Source: Pseudomonadota bacterium (GTDB taxonomy: Bacteria > Pseudomonadota > Alphaproteobacteria > Sphingomonadales > Sphingomonadaceae). From it: a stretch of DNA of 39,616 bases. The notes under the pieces were generated by a model, which saw only the letters and a program-made list of their open reading frames with translations, made no database searches and was not told the origin of the DNA. This document shows, piece after piece, positions 28,466-36,315 of this stretch (position 1 is the stretch's first letter; each line of letters starts with the position of its first letter). The DNA is taken from positions 1-39,616 of the forward strand of contig JAEXAY010000052.1 in the NCBI GenBank assembly GCA_023457895.1, written 5' to 3'. The position numbers and the translations under genes are program-made.

Positions 28466-29075
28466 GCGGATCGGGAACGGACTTGGATGCGCCGATCTTC
28501 GGCTCCTCGCCGCGCAGCAGCCGCCGGATATTGTCGCGGTGCTTCCACAGCACGAGTAACGCCAGCGCGGCGGCCATCGGCACCATGCCGAGCGATCCGG
28601 TGAAGAGGCTGGAAACCGGCGCCGACACCGCCGCCATCATCCCGGCGAGCGAACTGATGCGGGTCACGGCCAGCATCCCCAGCCACACCAGCGCATAGAC
28701 GAGCCCGACCTTCCAGCTCAGCGCCGCGACGATTCCCATCAGCGTCGCCACCCCCTTGCCGCCCCGAAATTTGAGCCAGACGGGCCAGCAATGCCCGACG
28801 AAGGCCGCGACCCCGGCCATCTCCATGAAATCGGCGCCGATGAAATGACCGGCGATGAGAACCGCCGCCGCCCCTTTCAGCATGTCGAGCAACAGCGTCG
28901 CCGCCGCCAGCCCCTTGCGGCCGGTGCGCAGCACATTGGTCGCGCCGATATTGCCCGATCCGATCTGCCGCAAATCCCCCGCCCCGGCGAGCCGGGTCAG
29001 GATGATGCCGAAGGGGATGCTGCCGAGCAGATAGCCGATCGCCAGCGCCAATGCCCCCTGTTGCCACAGGACCAT
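28458..29075 (-). CDS. plsY: Acyl-phosphate glycerol-3-phosphate acyltransferase
   Basis: A 205-aa inner-membrane enzyme that transfers an acyl group from acyl-phosphate to glycerol 3-phosphate, the first step of phospholipid synthesis. All conserved cytoplasmic loops are present: LLGSIPFGIILTR, IGSGNIGATNVLRTGRKGL, and later FVGHCWPVWLKFRGGKGVATLMG. About five membrane segments are visible. It is the first gene of the minus-strand plsY-dprA-membrane-protein run and is divergent from murI across 75 bp. Confidence 0.95.
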   Translation of the reverse strand: MVLWQQGALALAIGYLLGSIPFGIILTRLAGAGDLRQIGSGNIGATNVLRTGRKGLAAATLLLDMLKGAAAVLIAGHFIGADFMEMAGVAAFVGHCWPVWLKFRGGKGVATLMGIVAALSWKVGLVYALVWLGMLAVTRISSLAGMMAAVSAPVSSLFTGSLGMVPMAAALALLVLWKHRDNIRRLLRGEEPKIGASKSVPDPHG

Positions 29076-29150
29076 CTATGTCCCCCTCTCTTTCGTTTCG
29101 CGGGGCGGACACTAGCCAATCGCCAGGCCGAGCGCTAGAGCCTCACGCCG

Positions 29151-29945
29151 ATGAGCGACGATCGCCCTATTCTGATTTTCGATTCCGGTGTCGGCGGCTT
29201 GTCGGTGCTTGCGGAAATCCGCAAGGCGCTGCCCCAGGCGAGCATCGTCTATGCGGCGGACAATGCCGGTTATCCTTATGGCACCAAGTCCGAAGCCGAG
29301 ATCGCAGCGCGGGTTCCGGCCATTCTCGGCCGCCTTGTCGAGCGCTTCCATCCTCGGGTTGTGGTGATCGCCTGCAACACGGCATCGACGATCGCGCTCG
29401 CGCATGTCCGCTCGGCGCTCGACGTGCCGGTTGTCGGCACCGTGCCTGCGGTCAAGCCCGCAGCGCTGCTGTCCCGATCGCGGGTTATCGGCGTGCTCGG
29501 CACCGAGGCCACGGTGCGCCAGCCCTATGTCGACCAGTTGGTCGCCGATCATGCCGCCGACTGCACGGTGTTGCGCTGCGGATCGGCGGAACTGGTCGAG
29601 ATCGCCGAAGCCAAGCTGCGCGGACAGGCGCCGGACGCGGAGATCATCCGGGAGGTGATGGACCGGCTCTATAGCCAACCCAAAGGTAGTGAGATCGACG
29701 CGGTCGTGCTCTCCTGCACACATTTCCCGCTGCTCGTCGGGGAGATCGCCGCAGCCAGCCCGTCGCACGTGGCGCTGGTCGATTCCGGCGAAGGCATCGC
29801 GCGGCGCACCGCCTATCTGACGCAGGGCCAGCAATGGCCGCAAAACCCGTCGGGCATTGCCGTCTTCACCCGCGACGGAAGCGACATCGAACCGCTCAAA
29901 CCGGCCCTCAGGCGCTTTGGTCTTTCCGATGTCAGGATATTGTAA
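29151..29945 (+). CDS. murI: Glutamate racemase
   Basis: A 264-aa cofactor-independent racemase that makes D-glutamate for peptidoglycan. The family opening is PILIFDSGVGGLSVLAEI. The two catalytic cysteines are in VIACNTASTIAL (Cys75) and VLSCTHFPLL (Cys189), each with the expected neighbouring Thr/His. NAGYPYGTKSE and PVVGTVPAVKPA are also characteristic. The length is normal. No strong Shine-Dalgarno precedes ATG 29151. It lies upstream of hemA with a 91-bp gap that contains a palindrome, so hemA may be separately controlled. Confidence 0.95.
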   Translation: MSDDRPILIFDSGVGGLSVLAEIRKALPQASIVYAADNAGYPYGTKSEAEIAARVPAILGRLVERFHPRVVVIACNTASTIALAHVRSALDVPVVGTVPAVKPAALLSRSRVIGVLGTEATVRQPYVDQLVADHAADCTVLRCGSAELVEIAEAKLRGQAPDAEIIREVMDRLYSQPKGSEIDAVVLSCTHFPLLVGEIAAASPSHVALVDSGEGIARRTAYLTQGQQWPQNPSGIAVFTRDGSDIEPLKPALRRFGLSDVRIL

Positions 29946-30002
29946 GGGTTGGCAACGCATAAACCTACTGGAAAAAAGCAGATGATCGGCGTAATGGCCG
30001 GT

Positions 30003-30018
30003 CTTCGTCCGGACGAAG
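30003..30018. promoter_or_regulatory. Perfect 16-bp palindrome before hemA
   Basis: CTTCGTCCGGACGAAG reads the same on both strands. It ends 18 bp before the hemA GTG, directly ahead of the AAGGT ribosome site. It could be an operator for a dimeric regulator or, in RNA, a hairpin close to the ribosome site. No known regulator motif was matched. Confidence 0.5.
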
Positions 30019-30036
30019 GCAACTCAAGGTAACCGC

Positions 30037-31251
30037 GTGGACTACGGCAAGATTTTCAATGATGCGATCGACCGGCTGCACAGCGAAGGCCGCTATCGCG
30101 TATTCATCGACATATTGCGGAACAAGGGCGCATTCCCCAATGCGCGCTGTTTTGCCGGACATAATGGCCCCAAGCCGATTACGGTATGGTGTTCGAACGA
30201 CTATCTTGCGATGGGCCAGCATCCCGATGTGATCAAGGCGATGGAAGAAGCGCTGCACGACGTCGGCGCGGGGTCGGGCGGCACCCGCAACATCGGCGGC
30301 AACACCCATTATCATATCGACCTGGAGGCCGAACTCGCCGACCTTCATGGCAAGGAAGCCGCGCTGCTCTTCACCTCGGGCTATATCTCGAATGAGGCGA
30401 CGCTTTCGACGCTGGCGAAAATCCTGCCGGGTTGCGTGATCTTTTCGGACGAACTCAACCACGCCTCAATGATCGCCGGCATCCGCAATTCGGGCTGCGA
30501 AAAGCGCGTGTGGCGCCACAACGACCTCGCCCATTTGGAGGAGCTACTCGCGGCCGAAAGCCCTGACGTCCCCAAGCTGATCGCGTTTGAGAGCGTCTAT
30601 TCGATGGACGGCGACATCGCGCCAATCGCCGAAATCTGCGACCTTGCCGACAAATATAATGCCATCACCTATTGCGACGAGGTCCATGCGGTCGGCATGT
30701 ATGGCCCGCGCGGCGGCGGCATTACCGAACGCGACGAAGTGGCGGACCGCGTCACCATCATCGAAGGGACGCTCGGCAAGGCATTTGGCGTGATGGGCGG
30801 CTATATTGCGGCCGACACGGTGATCGTCGATGTGATCCGCAGCTATGCGCCTGGCTTCATCTTCACGACCTCGCTGTCGCCGGTGCTGGTGGCGGGCGTT
30901 CTCGCAAGCGTGCGGCATCTCAAAGCGAGCAGCGTCGAGCGCGACGGCCAGCAGGCCGCCGCGGCCCGGCTCAAGCAGTTGTTCGCCGATGCAGGATTGC
31001 CGGTGATGAACAGCGTCACCCACATCGTGCCGCTGATGGTCGGCGATCCGGTCAAGGCGAAGAAAATCAGCGACATCCTGCTCGCCGAATATGGCGTCTA
31101 TGTGCAGCCGATCAATTTCCCGACCGTTCCGCGCGGCACCGAACGCCTGCGCTTCACGCCGGGGCCGGCGCATAGCGACGAAATGATGCAGGAACTGACG
31201 CAGGCGCTGGTTGAAATCTGGGACCGGATGGAGATGCGGCTGGCCGCCTAG
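30037..31251 (+). CDS. hemA: 5-aminolevulinate synthase
   Basis: A 404-aa PLP enzyme that condenses glycine and succinyl-CoA to 5-aminolevulinate, the first step of heme synthesis by the C4 route typical of alphaproteobacteria. The PLP lysine is in EGTLGKAFGVMGGY (Lys248). Other family blocks are WCSNDYLAMGQHP, GSGGTRNIGGNTHYH, SDELNHASMIAGIR, FESVYSMDGDIAPI, YCDEVHAVGMYG and PTVPRGTERLRFTPGP. The start is GTG at 30037 with AAGGT about 6 nt upstream. The length is exactly that expected. Its substrate succinyl-CoA is also the end product of the pcc-mcm operon earlier in the window. Confidence 0.96.
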   Translation: MDYGKIFNDAIDRLHSEGRYRVFIDILRNKGAFPNARCFAGHNGPKPITVWCSNDYLAMGQHPDVIKAMEEALHDVGAGSGGTRNIGGNTHYHIDLEAELADLHGKEAALLFTSGYISNEATLSTLAKILPGCVIFSDELNHASMIAGIRNSGCEKRVWRHNDLAHLEELLAAESPDVPKLIAFESVYSMDGDIAPIAEICDLADKYNAITYCDEVHAVGMYGPRGGGITERDEVADRVTIIEGTLGKAFGVMGGYIAADTVIVDVIRSYAPGFIFTTSLSPVLVAGVLASVRHLKASSVERDGQQAAAARLKQLFADAGLPVMNSVTHIVPLMVGDPVKAKKISDILLAEYGVYVQPINFPTVPRGTERLRFTPGPAHSDEMMQELTQALVEIWDRMEMRLAA

Positions 31252-31271
31252 CGCTTCTCCCTCCCAATTCA

Positions 31272-31290
31272 TGCCGGGCCGGAGCCGGCA
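31272..31290. terminator. Hairpin between convergent hemA and dehydratase genes
   Basis: TGCCGG and CCGGCA form a 6-bp GC stem with a 7-nt loop, flanked by CTTC/GAAG further out. It lies in the 64-bp gap between two converging stop codons, where a bidirectional terminator is expected. There is no T-run, so support is limited. Confidence 0.35.
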
Positions 31291-31315
31291 GAAGGGGGTA
31301 AAGCACGTCTCCGCC

Positions 31316-32311
31316 TCACGCGGCGTCGACCAACCTCCGATAGGTTTCCCAATCGACATTTCCGCCCGATAGCGTGACCATCGCCGTTCCCTTGGGTTCG
31401 ATCTTGCCTGACAGCACTGCCGCAAGGGCTGCAGCGCCGCCGGGCTCAACCACGAGATGCAGCCGCTCGAACACAAGCCGCATTGCCGCACCGATTTCGG
31501 CAGGGGTCACGCTCGCCCCTTCCGACACCCGCTCCTTCAGCACCGCGAAATTGACCGGGAAGGTGCGCGGCGTCTGCAAGGCATCGCACGGGGTGGGATA
31601 GCTCTGGTCTTCGACGCCAACAATCTCCCCTGCTGCCAGCGAACGGATGACATCATCCCAGCCTTCGGGCTCGACAATCGACAGGCGCGCGTCGGGGCAA
31701 GCGAGCGCCAGCCCCGCCGATAGGCCACCGCCGCCGCAGCAGGCGATGATATGATCGGGGCCATCCAGCCCGCGCGCCTGCAATTGCGCCGCGGCCTCCA
31801 GCCCCAATGTCCCCTGCCCTTCGATCACCCACGGATCACCGAAGGCGTGAACCAGTGTCGCCCCGGTACGCGCGACAATTTCCGCGGCAATTGCATCGCG
31901 GTCCTGCGCCGGCCTTTCGTAGAACACTACTTCGGCCCCGAGTGCCTGTGTCGCGGCGATCTTGGCCTTGGGTGCGTTGGAGGGCATCACAATGGTCGCC
32001 GCCAAGCCGAGGCGTTTCGCCGCCCAGGCCACGCCTTGCGCATGGTTGCCGCTCGACACGCCAACGACGCCGCGCGCCCGCTCCTCTTCGCTCAAATCGG
32101 TGAGGCGATGCCACGCGCCCCTGATCTTGAACGCGCCGATGGGCTGGAGCATCTCCGCCTTGCACCACAGGGTCCGCCCGTCGACCTCCAGCGGCAGCAG
32201 CGGGGTCGGTTGAAGGATAGCGGCGATCTTGTCCATTGCGCGCCGGACGCCCTCGTGCGTCGGCACGCGGGCCGCAGCTGAAAAATCTTGTGCCATCGTT
32301 TGCGCTGCCAT
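31316..32311 (-). CDS. Threonine/serine dehydratase-like fold-II PLP enzyme
   Basis: A 331-aa single-domain enzyme of the threonine ammonia-lyase / serine racemase group, which deaminates threonine or serine to an oxo acid. The PLP lysine is in GAFKIRGAWHR (Lys62). SSGNHAQGVAWAA binds the substrate carboxylate and CCGGGGLSAG cradles the PLP phosphate. There is no ACT regulatory domain, so it is not the full-length biosynthetic IlvA. The C-terminal SGGNVDWETY is common in this group. ATG 32311 has GGAGGTG a few bases upstream; a second ATG is at 32296. It is divergent from the polyamine genes across 54 bp. The exact substrate is not resolved. Confidence 0.85.
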   Translation of the reverse strand: MAAQTMAQDFSAAARVPTHEGVRRAMDKIAAILQPTPLLPLEVDGRTLWCKAEMLQPIGAFKIRGAWHRLTDLSEEERARGVVGVSSGNHAQGVAWAAKRLGLAATIVMPSNAPKAKIAATQALGAEVVFYERPAQDRDAIAAEIVARTGATLVHAFGDPWVIEGQGTLGLEAAAQLQARGLDGPDHIIACCGGGGLSAGLALACPDARLSIVEPEGWDDVIRSLAAGEIVGVEDQSYPTPCDALQTPRTFPVNFAVLKERVSEGASVTPAEIGAAMRLVFERLHLVVEPGGAAALAAVLSGKIEPKGTAMVTLSGGNVDWETYRRLVDAA

Positions 32312-32365
32312 GCCGCACCTCCTATATCGCCGCTCAAGGATTTCCCCTCACACAGGAGACAGCAG

Positions 32366-33574
32366 GTGAGCAAGGTTTTGGTGATCGGTGCAGGCGGCGT
32401 GGGTTCGGTCGCGGTTCATAAAATGGCGATGAATCCCGCGATTTTCAGCCACATCACGCTCGCCAGCCGGCGCAAGTTCAAATGCGACGCAATTGCCGAA
32501 TCGGTCAAGCAGCGCACCGGCGTCACTATCGACACCGCCCAGGTCGATGCCGACAATGTCCCCGAGCTCGTGGCCCTGATCAAACAGGTTGAACCCGAGC
32601 TCGTCGTCAATCTGGCGCTGCCCTATCAGGACCTCCACATCATGGACGCCTGCCTGGAAACCGGCGTCGATTATATGGACACCGCCAATTACGAGCCGCG
32701 CGACGAAGCCAAGTTCGAATATAAGTGGCAGTGGGCCTATGACGACCAGTTCAAGGGCGCGGGTCTCATGGCGCTGTTGGGCTCAGGCTTTGACCCCGGC
32801 GTGACGTCGGTGTTCACCATGTGGCTCAGGAAACATCATTTCGACCGCATCGACACGCTCGACATTCTCGATTGCAATGGCGGCGATCACGGCCAGCATT
32901 TCGCGACCAACTTCAACCCCGAAATCAACATCCGCGAAGTCACCGCGCCCGCGCGTCATTATGAAGATGGCCAGTGGATCGAAACCCCGGCGATGTCGAC
33001 CAAGGTGCCGTTCAACTTCGAGGAAGTCGGCGAAAAGAACATGTACCTCATGTATCATGAGGAACTGGAAAGCCTCGCGCGGCATCTGCCGGAACTGAAG
33101 CGCATCCGTTTCTGGATGACCTTCGGCGACCAATATATCACCCACCTCACGGTGCTGCAGAATGTCGGCATGACCCGCATCGACCCGGTCGTCTATGAGA
33201 GCAAGGAAATCATCCCCTTGCAGTTCCTGAAGGCCGTGCTGCCCGAACCGTCGAGCCTTGGCGAAACGACCAAGGGCAAGACCAATATCGGCGTCATCGC
33301 CACGGGCATCGGCAAGGACGGCCAGACCAAGACGCTCTATCTCTACAATATCTGCGACCATGAAGAAGCCTATGCCGAAACCGGCAACCAGGCGGTGAGC
33401 TACACCACCGGCGTCCCGGCAATGATCGGCGCGGCGATGATGGTCACGGGCGCCTGGAAGGGTGACGGCGTGTTCAACATGGAACAGTTCGACCCGGATC
33501 CCTTCATGGACATGCTGAACACGCAAGGTCTGCCGTGGCAGTGGAAGGAACTGGACGGGCCGCTGGCGTTCTAG
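32366..33574 (+). CDS. Carboxy(nor)spermidine dehydrogenase (saccharopine dehydrogenase family)
   Basis: A 402-aa NAD(P)H-dependent enzyme that reductively joins aspartate semialdehyde to a diamine, giving carboxyspermidine from putrescine. The Rossmann motif is KVLVIGAGGVGSVAVHKMA. Family blocks are NLALPYQDLHIMDACLETGVDYMDTANYE, LLGSGFDPGVTSVFTMWL and SYTTGVPAMIGAAMM. The GTG at 32366 has AGGAG 8 nt upstream; the frame is open further upstream to 32288, but without a ribosome site. The neighbouring nspC decarboxylase and ornithine decarboxylase support the polyamine assignment over lysine metabolism. From sequence alone, a saccharopine dehydrogenase would look similar. Confidence 0.88.
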   Translation: MSKVLVIGAGGVGSVAVHKMAMNPAIFSHITLASRRKFKCDAIAESVKQRTGVTIDTAQVDADNVPELVALIKQVEPELVVNLALPYQDLHIMDACLETGVDYMDTANYEPRDEAKFEYKWQWAYDDQFKGAGLMALLGSGFDPGVTSVFTMWLRKHHFDRIDTLDILDCNGGDHGQHFATNFNPEINIREVTAPARHYEDGQWIETPAMSTKVPFNFEEVGEKNMYLMYHEELESLARHLPELKRIRFWMTFGDQYITHLTVLQNVGMTRIDPVVYESKEIIPLQFLKAVLPEPSSLGETTKGKTNIGVIATGIGKDGQTKTLYLYNICDHEEAYAETGNQAVSYTTGVPAMIGAAMMVTGAWKGDGVFNMEQFDPDPFMDMLNTQGLPWQWKELDGPLAF

Positions 33575-33585
33575 GTCCCATTGCG

Positions 33586-33659
33586 CCCCTGCGAAGGCAG
33601 GGGGCCAGCGCCGTTAACGGCCGAGCTTTGTAGCCCTGAGCTCCTGCCTTCGCAGGAGC
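33586..33659. repeat. Pair of inverted hairpins (CCTGC-GAAG-GCAGG core)
   Basis: CCCCTGC/GCAGGGG with loop GAAG is at 33586-33603, and GCTCCTGC/GCAGGAGC with loop CTTC at 33640-33659. The two are inverted copies of one core. A CCGTTAACGG palindrome lies between them at 33611-33620. It fills the gap between the dehydrogenase and the macrodomain gene and looks like another REP-type unit. Confidence 0.75.
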
Positions 33660-33671
33660 ACGAAGAAGACT

Positions 33672-34193
33672 ATGACCCAACTGCCCATCGAAATCCTCTG
33701 CGGCGATATCACGACGCTTGCGGTCGATGCCATCGTCAACGCCGCCAATGAAAGCCTGCTTGGCGGCGGAGGGGTCGACGGTGCGATCCACCGCGCGGCG
33801 GGGCCGGAATTGCTCGCCGAATGCCGCGTGCTCGGCGGCTGCCCGACCGGAGAGGCGCGGATAACCGGCGGTTACGCGCTTGCCGCCAGACATGTGATCC
33901 ATACGGTCGGCCCGATTTGGCATGGCGGCGAACGGGGCGAGGCGGACCTCCTCGCCGCTTGCTATCGCAACAGTCTCTCGCTCGCACACGACCAAGGCCT
34001 GCGCAGCATCGCCTTTCCCGCAATCTCGACCGGGGTCTATGGCTATCCTGGCGATGCCGCCGCGGTGATTGCGGTGCGCGCCATTGCCGACTATGTTGCG
34101 GCGCATTCGGATGCGTTCGACCGCATCCTGCTCGTTTGTTTCAACTACGCCAGTTGTGCCGCGCTGTCGGCCGCGCTGGCCGCTCATTCCTGA
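33672..34193 (+). CDS. Macrodomain protein, putative O-acetyl-ADP-ribose deacetylase
   Basis: A 173-aa single macrodomain of the MacroD/YmdB type, which hydrolyses O-acetyl-ADP-ribose or removes ADP-ribose from acidic residues. It begins IEILCGDITTLAVDAIVNAANESLLGGGGVDGAIHRAAG, the ADP-ribose binding and catalytic loop. It continues with GEARITGGYALAARHVIHTVGPIW and AFPAISTGVYGYP, the second substrate loop. The length is complete. It lies between the dehydrogenase and nspC of the polyamine pathway, 11 bp upstream of nspC, so it is likely co-transcribed with nspC. No connection of this domain to polyamines is established as far as I know. Confidence 0.92.
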   Translation: MTQLPIEILCGDITTLAVDAIVNAANESLLGGGGVDGAIHRAAGPELLAECRVLGGCPTGEARITGGYALAARHVIHTVGPIWHGGERGEADLLAACYRNSLSLAHDQGLRSIAFPAISTGVYGYPGDAAAVIAVRAIADYVAAHSDAFDRILLVCFNYASCAALSAALAAHS

Positions 34194-34204
34194 CAGGATA
34201 TCCG

Positions 34205-35374
34205 ATGGAAACCAAAGCCGGCGATCCCGGAGCCTTTGCCCGGTTTGACCTTACCCGCGTGCCCTCCCCCGCTTTTGTCGTGGACGAGGCCGCGATCCGC
34301 CGCAATCTGGCGATCCTCGCCGATGTGCGCGACCGGGCGGGGATCAGGATGCTCGCGGCGATGAAGGCCTTTTCGATGTGGCGGCTGGGACCGGTCATCG
34401 GCGAATATCTCGATGGGGTCTGCACCTCCGGGCTGTTCGAGGCCAAACTCGCGGCGGAGGAATATCGGGGCGAGATCGCGACCTATTGCGCAGGCTACAA
34501 GGCCGAAGACATGGCCGAAATCTGCGCGCTTTCCGACCATGTGATTTTCAATTCGCCCGCGCAGCACCAGCGCTTCCGTCCTTTTATCGAAGCGCGCGCG
34601 CAGGGGAAGCAACTCCATGTCGGCCTCCGCATCAACCCGCAAAACCCTGAGGGCGAGGTCGAGAAATATGACCCGAGCCAGCCCCACAGCCGTCTCGGAC
34701 ACCCGATCGACCAGCTGACCGCGGAAGACCTCGAAGGCATTGATGGCATCCATTTCCATAATCTGTGCGAGCAGGATCTTGAACCCCTCAAGCGCACTTG
34801 GAACAAAGTAAAACCTGTCTTAAGCCCCTATTTCAATCAATTGAAATGGCTTAATTTTGGTGGTGGACACCATATCACCCGGGCTGATTATCAGCGCGAC
34901 GAGCTGGTCGCCTTCCTTCATGACGTCAAAACCGAAACTGGCTGCGAACTATATCTCGAGCCGGGCGAGGCCGTGGCGCTCGACGCCGGGATTCTGGTGG
35001 GAGAACTGCTGGATGTGTTCGATAACGGCATGCCCATCGGCGTCACCGATATTTCGGCCACCTGTCATATGCCTGACGTGATCGAAGCCCCCTACCGCCC
35101 CGCCTTGCTCGGCGAGCGCACGGATGGACCGGAAATCCGCCTCGGCGGCCCGTCATGCCTGTCGGGCGACATCATCGGCGATTATCGCCTGCCCGTCCCC
35201 TATGAGCCGGGCCAGCGCATCGCCTTCCTCGACCAGGCGCATTATTCTATGGTCAAGACCAACAGCTTCAACGGCGTGCCGTTGCCTTCGATCTGGCTGT
35301 GGAACAGCGAAACAGACGCGCTCGAATGTGTGCGCGCGTTTGGCTATGCAGATTTCAAGACGCGGTTGAGTTAA
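34205..35374 (+). CDS. nspC: Carboxy(nor)spermidine decarboxylase
   Basis: A 389-aa fold-III PLP decarboxylase that converts carboxyspermidine to spermidine (or the nor-form). The PLP lysine is in LAAMKAFSMWRLG (Lys54). The phosphate-binding glycines are in WLNFGGGHHITR, and the catalytic cysteine is probably in ISATCHMPDVIEAPYRP. HFHNLCEQDLEPL and YSMVKTNSFNGVPLPSIW are typical for NspC. ATG 34205 has AGGA 6 nt upstream; upstream in-frame codons lie within the macrodomain gene and are rejected. A local AT-rich patch with unusual codons is at 34798-34870. It works with the dehydrogenase at 32366 and the decarboxylase at 36316 to make spermidine without S-adenosylmethionine. Confidence 0.93.
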   Translation: METKAGDPGAFARFDLTRVPSPAFVVDEAAIRRNLAILADVRDRAGIRMLAAMKAFSMWRLGPVIGEYLDGVCTSGLFEAKLAAEEYRGEIATYCAGYKAEDMAEICALSDHVIFNSPAQHQRFRPFIEARAQGKQLHVGLRINPQNPEGEVEKYDPSQPHSRLGHPIDQLTAEDLEGIDGIHFHNLCEQDLEPLKRTWNKVKPVLSPYFNQLKWLNFGGGHHITRADYQRDELVAFLHDVKTETGCELYLEPGEAVALDAGILVGELLDVFDNGMPIGVTDISATCHMPDVIEAPYRPALLGERTDGPEIRLGGPSCLSGDIIGDYRLPVPYEPGQRIAFLDQAHYSMVKTNSFNGVPLPSIWLWNSETDALECVRAFGYADFKTRLS

Positions 35375-35384
35375 GCCTTCATCG

Positions 35385-36113
35385 TCAAAAATGCGAGGCG
35401 TCGAAAATCACGCCCACTACCCGTCCGTTGCGGGTGGCGGTGAGCGCGGTGTAATTATCATTGCATTCAAAGCCGCAGTCGATGTTGCGCTCTTCATGTT
35501 TGGCGGTGACGACATAGCGTGCCGCTCCCGATTTGGTGCAGCGACCGGCCGCAAGACCGCGCGCAAAAGCCGTGCGCTTGAGCTTTTCACCACCCTTGAG
35601 CGGGATCGCCCTGACCGCATTGCGCGCCGCGTCAGGGCTGGCGCAGATATAGACCGGATCCATCTCGGCCGGGTTATTGATCACGATCGCGCCGCCTTGG
35701 GTCCACTCTGCCTTCCAGCGTTCAAACGGCGTGCGCGGATGTTTGTTGTTCCCGGTCTCGTCGACAATACCGGTAAAGGCCTGCCCGCGCGCATCGCGGC
35801 CGGAGTAGATAGTATAGGTTTCGCGCCCTTGGGCGAGCGTCAGCGTCTTGCGGGCGTAGACGCGGTTGATGATGATCGCGCCTTGCTGCTTGACATCCTG
35901 GGTGCAACCGGTGGCCTTGAGCCCGGCAAAGAAATGGGTGATGTCGATGGTATGATTGCGCGGCGGACTCTCCACCCGGTAATAGTGCTCGAGCATCGTC
36001 CGGGCCGCGTCGAGACGGGGGCAGATCACCGTCGAAAAATCATCCGGGATATCGGTTTTCTGGGGCAATGGCAGCGGTGCGGCCTGCATGGCGATCGCCA
36101 GAAACAATGACAT
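35385..36113 (-). CDS. Secreted cysteine-containing protein of unknown function
   Basis: A 242-aa product not recognised. The first residues MSLFLAIAMQAAPLPLPQ form a short signal-like peptide. The mature region has about six cysteines (VICPRL, TGCTQD, YICASP, GRCTKS, IDCGFECND), likely in periplasmic disulfides. Conserved-looking segments are NHTIDITHFFAGLKATGC and TAKHEERNIDCGFECNDNYT. ATG 36113 follows GGGGG by 3-4 nt. It sits between nspC and the ornithine decarboxylase on the opposite strand, interrupting the polyamine genes. It may be a lineage-specific envelope protein. Confidence 0.72.
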   Translation of the reverse strand: MSLFLAIAMQAAPLPLPQKTDIPDDFSTVICPRLDAARTMLEHYYRVESPPRNHTIDITHFFAGLKATGCTQDVKQQGAIIINRVYARKTLTLAQGRETYTIYSGRDARGQAFTGIVDETGNNKHPRTPFERWKAEWTQGGAIVINNPAEMDPVYICASPDAARNAVRAIPLKGGEKLKRTAFARGLAAGRCTKSGAARYVVTAKHEERNIDCGFECNDNYTALTATRNGRVVGVIFDASHF

Positions 36114-36206
36114 AATCCCCCACTTTCATCGAGTAAAATCAGCAGAATCACGCAACTCGTCGGGCGAAGCTACACGATTAATCCTTTTTTGAAACGAATC
36201 TCTTTA

Positions 36207-36315
36207 CAGGGGGGGCGCTGGTGCATATATCGCGCCTTCGCTGCCCCAGGGGGACTTCCAATAACCGCAAGGCAGCTTGTCGTTTTTTAACACCGTTTTT
36301 TGGGGGTCCCTTGAG
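36207..36315 (+). promoter_or_regulatory. Structured 5' leader of the ornithine decarboxylase gene (speF-RNA-like candidate)
   Basis: The leader contains GGCGC/GCGCC (36214-36218 with 36232-36236) inside a G7...CCCC arm. A small stem CAAG-gcag-CTTG (36268-36279) is followed by T6 at 36283-36288, which resembles a weak terminator. GGGAC at 36251-36255 can pair with GTCCC at 36306-36310 next to the start codon, giving alternative folds. As I recall, an RNA motif named speF precedes ornithine decarboxylase genes in alphaproteobacteria. Position fits; a covariance match was not tested. Confidence 0.55.

Noticed and set aside
36277..36315. Earlier TTG start for ornithine decarboxylase
   Set aside because: It lies in the 3' arm of the leader hairpin directly before the T6 run and would add 13 atypical residues.
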